In this document: piece after piece, positions 24,800-34,975 of the stretch | Layout of the letters: each line of letters starts with the position of its first letter | Position numbering within the stretch: position 1 is the first letter of the stretch | DNA from: Lunularia cruciata | Taxonomy: Eukaryota; Streptophyta; Marchantiopsida; Lunulariales; Lunulariaceae | Direction of reading: 5' to 3' | Assembly: GCA_948567375.1 (NCBI GenBank) | Contig: OX419761.1 | Span: 16,866,501 to 16,930,500, forward strand | Length of the DNA: 64,000 nt | Notes under the pieces: generated by a model | Told to the model about the DNA's origin: nothing | Databases searched by the model: none | The model's input: only the letters and a program-made list of their open reading frames with translations | Position numbers and translations under genes: made by a program

Positions 24800-25879
24800 G
24801 GGTGGCATGGCGGACAATTGCGCACATGATCCTTCTAAACAACACCATCATGTCCTTCTAACACAAGGAATCCAGATGGCAAACCTCATGCACTCTCAAG
24901 ATAGTGCGGCCTGTTGAAACATCAAGTGTTGTTGGTGCTGTCTGCTATAGATATACATAGTTGCTCAGATGAAATCGACGGATTGAGGGTCTATAACCTC
25001 CTCCTTGAATGGTAGCATAGCGTAAAGTGTCTTTATGTTGAGCAATTGCCAAGTTCTCAAAGGCCATTGGCATCACTCTATGAAAGATCTCTGCCCGTTG
25101 AGAACATGTGCTCATCCATACATCTGGGTCATCCACATCCAAAACTACAGTAGCATCTTGACAAATGGCTGCAAGTAAATCTAGATCTCGTCCATAAAGT
25201 AGAAAGTATGGAGAGAAGGATGCTAAGGAGGCTTGCCAGCTGAACCAATAGTCCATGGCTAACCTAGGTAACTGGAGATCCCAATCTCCCAAGTGGCCTC
25301 TCTACAAACCATACTTTCACAATCCTCTCTTCACCATCTGAACCACTCTCTCTGCCAAGCCATCTGAATTAGGGTAATCTCGGGATGTAGTGTGATGATC
25401 AATCAAAGCCTTGTCACACAAGACCTGAAACTCCCTCAAGAACTTTGTACCCTAATCAGTCAAAACCTCAGTTGGTGCACCAAAATGACTAAGAACTTGA
25501 TCCAAGAATGTGTAAGCTGTCCCTTCACTAGACTTATCAGGATGTGCCACCAACTCAATCCACTTGGAGAAGTGCTCCACCATCACCAAAACATACCGAT
25601 GATGTCTCACCATCAGCGGTAAAGGTCCAACAAAGTCCAAACTCTAATGGTAACCCAATCCCATGATAGTTAATGGGTGTAACTGTGGTGTAGGAGCATT
25701 GAATGATGCTCTACCTTGGTCACAAATCACACATTTGGCAACAAACTGCTATACCTTGGTCTGCATACCATGCCACCAATAATGACTTTGGAGTAAGCTA
25801 TACATACACTTTATTCCAAAATGTCCTAGCTCCTCATGAGCATGACGGACCAACTGTGGTCTCTGAGATGGAAGTGGTA
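24800..25879 (-). pseudogene. G2 integrase (broken)
   Basis: Ty3-type DDE integrase. The zinc-binding region lies at about 25,660-25,860; the catalytic core appears at 25,452-25,640 as DFVGPLPLMVRHHRYVLVMV then HFSKWIEL, with FGAPTEVLTD carrying the second Asp. The first catalytic Asp position reads Glu (VEHFSKW). At 24,945-25,292 the C-terminal region holds GGGYRPSIRRFHLSNYVYL, a substrate-contact module typical of these elements. Two frameshifts (between 26,272 and 25,640, and between 25,292 and 24,825) break it. The presence of this gene argues against a tyrosine-recombinase (DIRS) mechanism. Confidence 0.8.
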
Positions 25880-26680
25880 CTACTTGTACTCTACCATCCT
25901 CCATACACGCAAAAGGTGTCTACCCTCCAATTTGAACCATCTGGCTCGCTGAAGAACTTGGTCTCTCTCCTTGGCCCCAACTGTGCCACCCACAACACCA
26001 GTGCAAAGATAGTCCATCACTAAGACATCATCATGAATTTCTCGCTGAACTATACCAATATCTTCACTCTCTGGATCTATAACCTCAATAACTCCTTGTG
26101 TATGGGCTGAGAGAGATACCACCAAAGCCTCAAAAAATATACATAGAAAGGTAGATGCATGCCAAGCTGGCACCATCTCCTCATATGTCTCACCATGCCA
26201 ACATGCTCCGGTCTGATCCTGCTGGCTGGGACATGGGTTTCTACTCAACCCATCTGCATCACGGTTCACCACTCTAGGTCTATGAACAACCGTGAAATCA
26301 TACTCTTGTAAAATCAGAGCCTATTGTGCAAGCTTCCTTGAAAGCTTGTCGGACTCCATCAACCACTTTAGTGGCTGATGATCAATGATGAGAGTGAAGG
26401 GGCTACCAAATAGGTAACATTTGAAATGTGCTACAGTCCAAACTGCTGCCAAGCACTCTCCCTCATATGAACTATACTTTGCCTCCGCTGAATTGTTGGA
26501 GCAACTAGCATAGGCCACCACAAACTCCTCCTCATCATCATGCTGGGTGAGCACCACTCCAAGCCCCACCATACTCCAATCCGTATGAACCTGAAATGGT
26601 TGTCCTCTGATCGGTCTCCTCAAAATAGGAGCAGATGTCAACCTCTCCTTGAGCTCTACAAAAGCTCTCTCCTGCTCATC
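25880..26680 (-). pseudogene. G2 RNase H and linker
   Basis: Frame 26,321-26,641 holds the RNase H catalytic acids in VHTDWSMVG, SSYEGECLAAVW and IIDHQPLKWLM. After one stop, 25,880-26,272 begins VNRDADGLSRNPCPS, the DxLSR box that ends RNase H, and runs into the linker before integrase. Both pieces are in the same frame as RT and methyltransferase. The RNase H degrades the RNA strand during reverse transcription. Confidence 0.85.
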
Positions 26681-26689
26681 TCCCCAACA

Positions 26690-27600
26690 CTACTCTTGTG
26701 TAAGCTTGGTCAACTTCATCAAGGCCTTGGCAATGGCACTAAATCCTCTAACATAGCAGTGATAGAAGTTCACCAACCCAAGGAATGCTCTCACTCTGCT
26801 CACATCCATAGGCCAAGGAATTTGTGCAATAGCCTCCACCTTGGTTTGCCAAACACCAAGTCCTTCGGGGTAGATAGTGTGACCCAAATACTCAACCTGC
26901 TCGTAGAAGAACTTACACTTCCCAGGATATAATTTGAGTCCATGAGATCTCAACCTCTCAAACACCTCCAACAATTGTCTCTCATGCTCCTCCATAGTAG
27001 TGCTGTAGACCAAAATGTCATCAATATAGCACCGAGCAAAATCCAATCTAGCTAAGATCCTATCCATGATCTTTTGGAACTTAGCAGGAGCGTTCTTTAA
27101 CCCAAATGGTAAGAACCTCCATTGATATAGCACATCCTTGCCGTGAGGAGCAATAACCTAGAATGCTATCTTGGACTTATCCTCCTCTCTAATTAGCAAC
27201 TAATGATATCCTGCTCAAAGATCCAAAGTACTAAAGACCTTTGCATGCCCAATTGTATCAAAAATCTCCTCCGGTGTAGGCATGGCATACCGATTAGCCC
27301 TGGTCTATCGGTTGATAGGATGGTAATCTCCACACATCTGCCTATCTATATAGTTGCCATGCATATCTTTCTTGGCTGGAATCACTGTTGCTGATGCATA
27401 CTCTCCATGTGAAATCTCCACCAAACCAGCCTCAAAAAGGTCACTACTCTAACTCTGAATCAATGTCTTTTCCATCTCACTATATCGATAAAGATGTCGG
27501 AAAACTGGTGTATCGCTAGTTAGCTCAATCCGTATACCAAGTCCTTTCAGAGCACCCAAATCCTTCATATTGAAGGCAAGACAACTCGTGTGGCTCCTCA
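26690..27600 (-). pseudogene. G2 reverse transcriptase
   Basis: The frame 26,690-27,133 starts in the FLPFGLKNAPAKFQ motif and contains the catalytic box YIDD (27,017-27,028) and the thumb phrase LGHTIYPEGL. The N-terminal fingers (about 27,140-27,600) are in the same frame but carry several stops (for example before TR at 27,300). It belongs to the Ty3/gypsy RT family. The frame is continuous with the upstream methyltransferase, so both were probably made as one polyprotein. Confidence 0.85.
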
Positions 27601-27709
27601 AGAACCTCCAAACCTTCCATCTTTCCTCTCTAGTAAGCTTGGGTCCAAGATTTGGCTCCCAAGTATCCTCTGTAACTGTAGTAGGAGTGGAAGACGTATT
27701 GACTGGCTG

Positions 27710-29100
27710 CTACACTGGGCCCTTGGGAGCAATAGTGTCATGCCCCTGCCCACTAGAGGTCCCAACCTTTGTGTGAAAAACTCCCTCCACTCTGGCTGTA
27801 AGCTCCACACGTCCTCTAGCTACATCCCATGTGGACCAAGGGTGTAATCCAAGTAGCCCACGCTCACCTGGATGGACTCCAAGTAGACCACTATCCCTAG
27901 GAGCTATTGGATGTGTCCCAAGAATACCATGTCCACTCGGTCCATCGCCCACAACATGTGCCTGAATCATCTCGATAGGCACAGGGCTCACAAGTGTCCG
28001 AGTGGTGATGCCTATCAAGCGCATCCTACGTTGCTCTGACAAGCCAAGGCTCACAATCCAGGTCAAACAGTTCAGGTCCATAGCCTGACCTAACACGTGA
28101 CACCTGGATCCCTCTAACATTGCTAGAACAGCAGTAATACCGGTGCAAAAACCCATTGCCCGCTCTCTCTCATCAGCGTTGGGCTCCACCAATTGCTGTA
28201 ATTGTGAGTCCCAAACAAGTCTAGGTCCTCCCTCTCGAAAAGCATGAGAGCCTGGGAAACTCATGAGTGTGGGAAATGCAGGTCTAGGCTGTCCAACTAG
28301 GTTCACCACTGCCATAGGTGACCTATCAGCCACTACCACTATCTGAGACTGACGCCCAACATCCAAGATATCATCAACAAGGATGTGGTCAAATCGTTGA
28401 ATCCCATCATAAACGCGCTGTAGAACCTCTCTGGGTAAGAGGTTTGTCCATCAAAGAGCAAGAAAATGAGCCCGTGATCCCACTCTGGCTGCATCTAACA
28501 ATATAGCAGGTCCCATCCAAGAATGGACCTGATGTGTACTCGCCACCACTTTGGTGCAAGAATCACCCATCAAAGGAACGTTCTCCAAAAGGTAAGCTAG
28601 AGAAACAGACTGATGAACCTGAAGATGTTGTAGTATCTGTAACATCTCCCAAAACACACTTGAACAAGGATCCTAAAGACCTAATCCTCTACCAGCACGT
28701 GTATGTCCCTGACATGGCCATCCAAAAATCACCAAGTGAATAGGCCCATGTCTCTCTAGGTCATGCGCCCCCAATAAGGAAATGTTTGCTGGTAGGGCCT
28801 TTTGGTAACCTCTAACTGTTGACATTGGTAATAACTCCGAATATCAATAGGCCAAGTGTGCCACATGATGTAGAGAGACTCGTCTAGCAGTCTCATCTTT
28901 CTCTACATACAAGTACCTCCATACTCGTATACCTGCCTGTAATACCGCAACTAGTCCGGTGCCGATCCCACCAAACAACTCCAATAGGCATATATCATCT
29001 ATTGGATATTGCCAAGCAATTAGTGTGGTATCCAGAGGTGTCAAAGCAATTGCCTCTGGAGGCTCATCCTCACACTCATCTCCTGATGGTACAAAGGCTC
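27710..29100 (-). pseudogene. G2 DNA cytosine-5 methyltransferase domain in pol
   Basis: Between protease and RT, in the same frame, are the C5-methyltransferase motifs in canonical order. Motif I is LLELFGGIGTGL (about 28,950-28,990, AdoMet binding), motif II region YLYVEKDETARR, motif IV FGWPCQGHTRAG with catalytic Cys at 28,712-28,714, motif VI LLENVPLM (ENV at 28,577-28,585), motif VIII-like RVGSRAHFLAL, and motif IX-X region EPNADERERAMGF then LGQAMDLN (about 28,060-28,200). The order is not rearranged, unlike plant DRM enzymes. Homologous copies lie in G-main and G0. Stops near 29,135, 28,844, 28,677 and 28,450 make this copy inactive. The intact ancestor would methylate cytosines in DNA; target choice is unknown. 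Confidence 0.85.
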
Positions 29101-29109
29101 CACTCCAAG

Positions 29110-30082
29110 CCTACTGCACCAACTGATCTGCATGCTGCTACAATGCCTCCTTTGAACTCCACAATGGAACATCCAAGGTGGATGGAACAATCCTACTCGT
29201 AATCCAAAGCCGAGTGATCTCCTCTAGTACTGGAGTATCCTTTGCATGGGCGTTCCCCTCCAACAAGTCACCAAGCCAAGTAACTACACCACTGAAAGCT
29301 AAAATTGATGCTGCCATGGTCCCAGACTGTAGTGAGCCAAGACTGCCACTACTAAAGCGTACTGGTAGGCAACATACCTGTCCCTCACTAGACTGCCAAC
29401 CAGGTCTATAAGAGGCTGTCTCCTCCCAATAATCAATGTTGAAACCCATGGGGTATAACACTGCTCCACCAACTAGCACATCATATAACTCAACTATCGT
29501 TGCAATAGCCTGAGCTCTCACTACCGAGCTATCAGTCGGATGACCAGGCTGAACTTGGACAACAATCTCCCTATGTGTGATGTAGTGTGTCAAACCACCA
29601 CCTAGAGATGTCTAGATCTGAAATGGACACCTTTCCACATCAATCTTTTGTAACTCTAGACTGACAACTACAGCCTTCCCCAACATAAGGAGTTGCACAC
29701 TAGAGTCTAACAAGACTCTCTGTGGTGCAAACGGAAAATCAAACACCAACACGGAATGGAAACACCCCCTCTGGTTATCCAATAGGACAACACCAAGTGT
29801 AAACCACGCTCTCTCAAAGGCCGGTCTAGTTGGCAACTCCTCCAGTCTAGCCGCTGCTGCCTGCCACAAACCATTGGTCATTGAACGGATCCCATGCTCC
29901 TCAACCAAGTCAGCTCTACTACCAACCACCTTTGCTCTAGTAGTAGGAGCTACATCATCCTTACTCTCACAAAGTGTGGCAGCCAACCGGAACACTGGAG
30001 TTGGGTCAACTTCCAATGTAAACATGTCATTGGCCAAAAACAAAAGATGCCGCATAATCAGTTGAGCCGCCCCCAACATCAT
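29110..30082 (-). pseudogene. G2 protease domain
   Basis: Frames 29,612-30,082 and 29,138-29,593 are in register, separated by one stop. RVLLDSSVQLLMLGKA (near 29,700) is the retropepsin active site with DSS in place of DSG. YDVLVGGAVLYPMGFNIDYW (near 29,430) corresponds to the closing protease segment. The frame continues into the methyltransferase. This enzyme would cleave the polyprotein. Confidence 0.75.
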
Positions 30083-31169
30083 GCTAGACTTAGTCTGTGT
30101 AGTAGTAGGTGGCTAACTATAGGTAGTCCATCATGTACTCCATCACCACCTACCACACATGCATTGGGACGTCTAGGAACCATGGATGTCATCTACAATG
30201 CCTCAAATAGTGTGAAAGACTGGGGAAGTCTGACCTGTCTCCCAACCTCTCCTCTTTGTGGGTCCAACTCCACTGATGCTCCTCTAGGCTCTAGAGCACG
30301 TACTGCACTCCTAGTCATTGCTGCAGATGCATCCACTTGTGCTGCTCCGCACATGAAGTCCAAAGCATCTCTGTCACCAGCATATGAGGTCGAAGCATCA
30401 GCACCCGAATCTGATCTCCTCTGAGTAATAGCCATACTAGCCAATCTCTATTCCAACTGCTCAATCCGAGTAGCCATAGCTGTATCAGAAATAAGGATAG
30501 GTACTGCATCCCTACTAGGTGTAGATCCTCTACCACCACCTCGTCCTCCATGAATTGGGGCTCCTCTACTACTTGCCATAGCAGCCCTACCATTCCGTAA
30601 CTCCGGGTGTAGGTCAAAGCACCGGTCACTAGTGTGACCAAATCTGTGGCAATGCTCACACTGCCTCTGTGGTGGCTGTGATGCACCAGAGGTATCAGGT
30701 CCGCTGCCCAAAGCACACTCTCTCCTATGGTAAGGTCCACCACAAGTCCAACAAGCAACACCACCACTCATTGGCTGCTGCTGACCCAAAAATGAAGGTA
30801 AGGGTCTAACTCCACTAGGCCCTCTACTCGCTCCATAGGATTTGGGCTGTCCACCCTGTCCTCAAAAACAACTGGGCGTGGTGCACTCTGCTGCACTCTA
30901 GAAGAAGTCACAGCCACGGATGAGGTCTCCTTACCAAATCTAGATGGCACCGCTCTCTCCTCCACCATGTTGAGCTTAATATGCTCAGCCAAACCAAAGA
31001 CTACTGCCAAAGTGGGCGAAGTAGCCTGCAACAACGTAGCATCACGAACTCTACGTTGTAACTCCTTGTCCAGTATCCCATACCAAAATTGGACTGCCTG
31101 GGCCTCAATAATTCCCTGAGTGAAACTGATCAGCCGCCTCATGCGAGTGTATGCCTCGCGTAGGCTCTT
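30083..31169 (-). pseudogene. G2 gag, C-terminal part with two zinc knuckles
   Basis: Begins at the L3 insertion with SLREAYTRMRRLISFTQGII and continues to 30,790, then shifts frame. Frame 30,448-30,789 contains two zinc knuckles, CWTCGGPYHRREC (H-x3-C) and the canonical CEHCHRFGHTSDRC. An Arg/Gly-rich tail follows. Frame 30,193-30,444 continues after a stop. Gag packages RNA into particles. The N-terminal gag and part of the leader (about 500 bp) are missing on the other side of L3. Confidence 0.8.
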
Positions 31170-31554
31170 TGTGGTGCCCACATTTTTGTTTTTTTTCAAA
31201 ATAAAGGAGAAGAAGTGTATAGAGAAGTCGGATTGCACCTGTATGGCCGAAGAAGGCAAAGAAAAGAGTCTTTGGGATGAAACCCGAAGTAAAGTGACTT
31301 TGGGTCATAAGGCAAAGTACTTGGAAATGCCTTGTCAGCATACAATACGAAGTAAATTGTCTTCGGATCGGGGGGAGCTCAACCCGAGGTGAAGATAGTC
31401 TAACAACCTTTCGTCGGGGCGAGAAATTCAAGAAGGGGCCATTTCAAAATTGGCGGCTCATACGCACGAAGGTTGATTGACAATGACAGGTGCATGCTGA
31501 GGTGTGATTTCTTGGAAGAAACTCAAAGTGACGGAAGACGAAGAAGTGCAACTC

Positions 31555-31562
31555 TATAAAAA
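31555..31562 (+). promoter_or_regulatory. TATA box of the L LTR
   Basis: TATAAAAA lies about 27 bp before the first ATG of the LTR ORF. The same box is kept in L2 (TTTTTATA at about 38,787 on the plus strand). Transcription should start near 31,585-31,595, so U3 is about 0.42 kb and the ORF lies in R/U5. Confidence 0.65.
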
Positions 31563-31581
31563 TCGAAACTGCAACAACAAA

Positions 31582-34155
31582 ATGTCAAGCAATTTTCCTT
31601 CGCCGTTGAGGAGTCGTCTTGCAGGTGATCGGGGAAAGGAAAATAGAGTTGGGCTTGTGTTAGTGTGTAAGGAAGAAGTCATGAGAGTGAAATTGAGAGA
31701 ACGTGAGAAAGCAAAAGAGATGGGAGGAGGGAAGAGGAACTCCAAATTTGTAGTGAGAAATCATGCAATTCGGAGATTAGATGTAGTAGCGAGGATCAAA
31801 GTCTTGAGCCAACTTTGGATCACATTTTTGGCATGGAATTGGAACGTAAGTTTTCCAGGATTCATGACAGAAATCATCGAGAGTAAGTGTCTTGATGGAC
31901 CCGAGGAAGAAGGGAAGAGAGGAAATCCGGCTCGCTGGACAGAGTCGGATTGGAGATTGGTACTCGGGAAGAAGGCAGGCTTGGAGCAGGGAGCCATGTT
32001 CTTGGGGAAAGGAGAGATAGCCCAAGAAACTCAGGAGGTGAGAGATGCCTTCTCGTCGAAGAGAACGAAGAATGGGTACAAGGTAGAAAGTTACAAAGAC
32101 CCTGTCAAGAGAGGAATTGTGAGTGCTTTGATGGCAATCTTGAAGCTGGAAAGAACGACATATGTGATGAAACACCAAGCGGTGTTCTTTCACACATTGT
32201 TTGTAGGAGAACCAATTAATTGAGCAAGGTGTTTTCACGGGAGAACAAGGCAGATGGTGTGGAATCTGGGGGATAAGTCGCCTCCACATTACATTGTGCC
32301 GTTTGCAGCGCATTTCTACCTCAGGCTCAATTTGCTGAACTTGGTGGAGCGGAATTGGATGGTGTCGCACTTCCATACGGATGTGCAAAAGGAGGTCGAT
32401 GTCGAGGAGCAACAATACATTTTGCAAATCCGAAGCATGGACGATTACTACACAAAGACAGGGAAAAACATGGAGGTCGTAGTAAGTACCCCAATGAAGA
32501 AGAGGACTCGGCAAGCAGAAGCCAAAGAAAACAAGAAACCTCGGAAGATGTAGAGAAGTAACCCGAGGAGAGGAATGGTGGTAATTGAGTCAGAAGATGA
32601 AGACTCAGAAGGCGAGGCCGAGCTCAAGACGGAGGACTCAGAGCATGAGGAGGAACCTGAGCTGACACTGCAGAGCGGAGATACGAGCAGTGATAGTGAG
32701 TATGGTGGAGAGATGACCTCGGTGCCGGTGGCTGAAGAATACGAAGAAGAAGTGCAAGCCGAGGTAGAAGCCGAAGACAATACAGCGCTGGAAGACGAAG
32801 TACCGGTGCCAGAGGAGAAGAAGATTGCAGTGCAGCAAGGAGTTTGCTTGCGCCGTAAGGCAAAGTGTGAGGCGGGGCCAAGTCAAGTGAAGGCAGAAGT
32901 AGAAGAAAGCTCGGGCAGTGAGGCATCAATCTCGATACAAAGACTCCAAAGAAGAAGGCGAGTTTTAGGAGAACACGAGGAGAGAAGAGAGACCACTCCG
33001 TGGGAGGAAGAAGTTGCCAGTGATGGAGTGGAGTACCTGCGAGAGGTAGTGTGCCCGCTGTTGGTGAAGTTGGAGCAAAAGAAGAAGGAGATGCAGTCGA
33101 CTTGTCCAGAGGTAAAGATTGTATTGCAGGTGTTATCAAGATTAGAAGAAGAGAACTCGGGGTTGAAGAAGAGTATAACCCGAGGTGAGGAGGCAAGGGA
33201 AGTATTGCAAGCAGAGGCAGTAGTGAGGACTCAGGTAATTGAAGACCTAAAGAGAGAAGTGAGTTATCAAGAAGATCTTGTTAAGAAGAGTGACATAGCA
33301 AGGGAAAGACAAGTAGCAGAGTACGAGATTTTGAAGCAGCAGTTTGCTGATTCAAGAGTAGAGCTTATCCATGCTATGGCAAGGATAGCATCAAAGGATC
33401 AAGAGCTCAATAGAGTGATGGAGAGTATGGAGGAGAAGAAGCAACTCTGGCAACGAGAGTTGGCTGTGAGATATAAAGAAGAAGAGAGATTACGAGAGTT
33501 ACTTCGTAATCAAGAAGAGAAGGTTGAACAGAAGGAGAAAGAGAAGGAAGCGGTGAAAGCCGAGTTCAAGGAAGAGTTGGCAATGTATAGAGTGGAATGG
33601 CTTGCAGATCGGGAACAAGAAAGGAAGACAAGATTGGAGCCATTGAAGGAGATAGTCCTCAGGGTGAATGCGATGTTAAATACAGAAGCCAGCGTTCAAA
33701 TTGAAGAAGCGCGTCTGCACGAGTTGAAGTTGTTGGTGCAGGAGACGAGGCGAAGAGAAGCGAAGGACACAGAGATGAATGCCTTGTTAATAAAATTAAG
33801 AACTCGTGTAGATAGAAAGGTATTGGAGGTAGAGGGTAACATTTCCATTAGATTAGACTTAGTGAAAGTAGAGCTAGAAAAACTTCGGAAAGATGTTAAA
33901 GCAAAACCCAAAGTAGATAACATAGGAGTCCAAATGTCTTTGGAGTTACCACCAGAGACATTAGAGAAGAGTGGGTCGGGAGATAAGGGGTTAGATAGAT
34001 TACCCACTCTTGGAATTTCAGATCAGGAAAGAGAATTGCTGGATCTGGTAGAGGAAGTAGAAGATCTGAAACCCAAGGAAAAAGTGATAGGAAGTACGAT
34101 TACTTTGGGTTCGGGTTTGAAAGCCGATGAAGAAGTAGACATCGGATCGGATTAG
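31582..34155 (+). pseudogene. LTR-internal ORF of family L, 858 codons with two nonsense codons
   Basis: One reading frame runs from the ATG at 31,582 to the stop at 34,153-34,155. It is broken only by TGA at 32,221 and TAG at 32,551. The N-terminal third (to about codon 320) is mixed in composition, with phrases such as RDAFSSKRTKNGYKVESYKD and SALMAILKLERT, and ends in a basic patch (PMKKRTRQAEAKENKKP). An acidic Ser/Glu-rich segment follows (about codons 335-410). The C-terminal half (from about 33,040) is Glu/Lys/Leu heptad-rich and should form a long coiled coil. I do not recognise a named domain. L1 and L2 carry decayed versions, so it is an LTR passenger shared by the family. A structural or RNA-binding role is possible but not shown. 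Confidence 0.75.
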
Positions 34156-34950
34156 TAATAGATTTGAGATTTGAAGAGGCAGATATAAAGAGGTGCATTG
34201 TCATTTCGGATCTACAGGTTAGAACAGTTGTTGTAGAAACGGTATAGTTGTTAGAACTGTCGATTGATTCACTACTTAAGAGTGGCATTTGCAGTCAAAT
34301 GTTGTTCAGTGCTCATTATTTCTGAGAATAGATAAAGCAAAGTGCTGTGAAGCGATGCTCGTTGCTTGAGCTTGATTCCAAGTATCAACTTTGCAATTGT
34401 GTTTGTGAGTGTTTGGAGAAATTTGAAGTGCAAGTTAGTGTGTTTGTTGGATGTTGGATTCCACAGCCATGATCTTCATTCTGTGTGTTTGATCTTGAGT
34501 GAAGTGCAATCGGAGCAATGCCTTGATAGATCTGAGAGGAATTGTAGTGTTGGTAGTATTTGGCATTTGTGAGTGCAGTGCGAAGTTAATGTGAAGCAAT
34601 TTCAATCGAGGAAGTTGTGCCTTCAGTGGAGGGGTGGAACACAATTCTGAGACAAAGTCATTTTGCAGTGAAGTGCCATTTTTGGGAGAGCCTGAATCAT
34701 CACAATCAAGATTGTTTGGAAAGAATTGAAGGATTTGTGATTAAGAAGTGTGAATTCGTGACAAGACTGCGAGTCAATGCTTGTTACTCTCTTCTGGGTG
34801 TGGTTTCTACCTGAGAGACTAAAGAAGAACTCAAGAAGAACTACATGTTACTGTTTGACTTTGTATTTGGACATTTTTGACTCGTATCTCTACGGGAACG
34901 AACTTTACTTAACCAATTACCGCAAAAGTGATATTTGCCGGGTTGTCACA
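34156..34950 (+). other. L3 LTR 3' segment, non-coding
   Basis: From the ORF stop to the LTR end. The frames at 34,366-34,572 and 34,617-34,814 recur in L1 and L2 only as non-coding homology. It probably holds U5 and transcript-processing signals; no clear polyadenylation signal was pinpointed. Confidence 0.5.
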
Positions 34951-34957
34951 TGATTTT

Positions 34958-34975
34958 TGGCGCCGCTGCCGGGGA
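34958..34975 (+). other. L3 primer-binding site, tRNA-Asp type
   Basis: TGGCGCCGCTGCCGGGGA begins 7 bp after the LTR end. It resembles the site complementary to the 3' end of plant tRNA-Asp used by several Ty3/gypsy lineages, with one apparent change in the centre. Confidence 0.85.

Larger units (their letters stand above)
31170..34950 (+). repeat. L3 5' LTR, 3,781 bp
   Basis: Starts TGTGGTGCCCACATTTTTG and ends GGGTTGTCACA, immediately before the primer-binding site. Solo copies L1 and L2 have the same termini in reverse. It is unusually long for a plant LTR because it encloses an 858-codon frame. Confidence 0.9.

Noticed and set aside
27710-29100. Methyltransferase as a host gene fragment trapped between elements
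   Set aside because: It is in frame with protease and RT and recurs at the same place in G-main and G0.
29138-29593. Protease tail as a separate host aspartic protease gene
   Set aside because: Same frame as the retropepsin active site and the methyltransferase, with conserved position in G-main.
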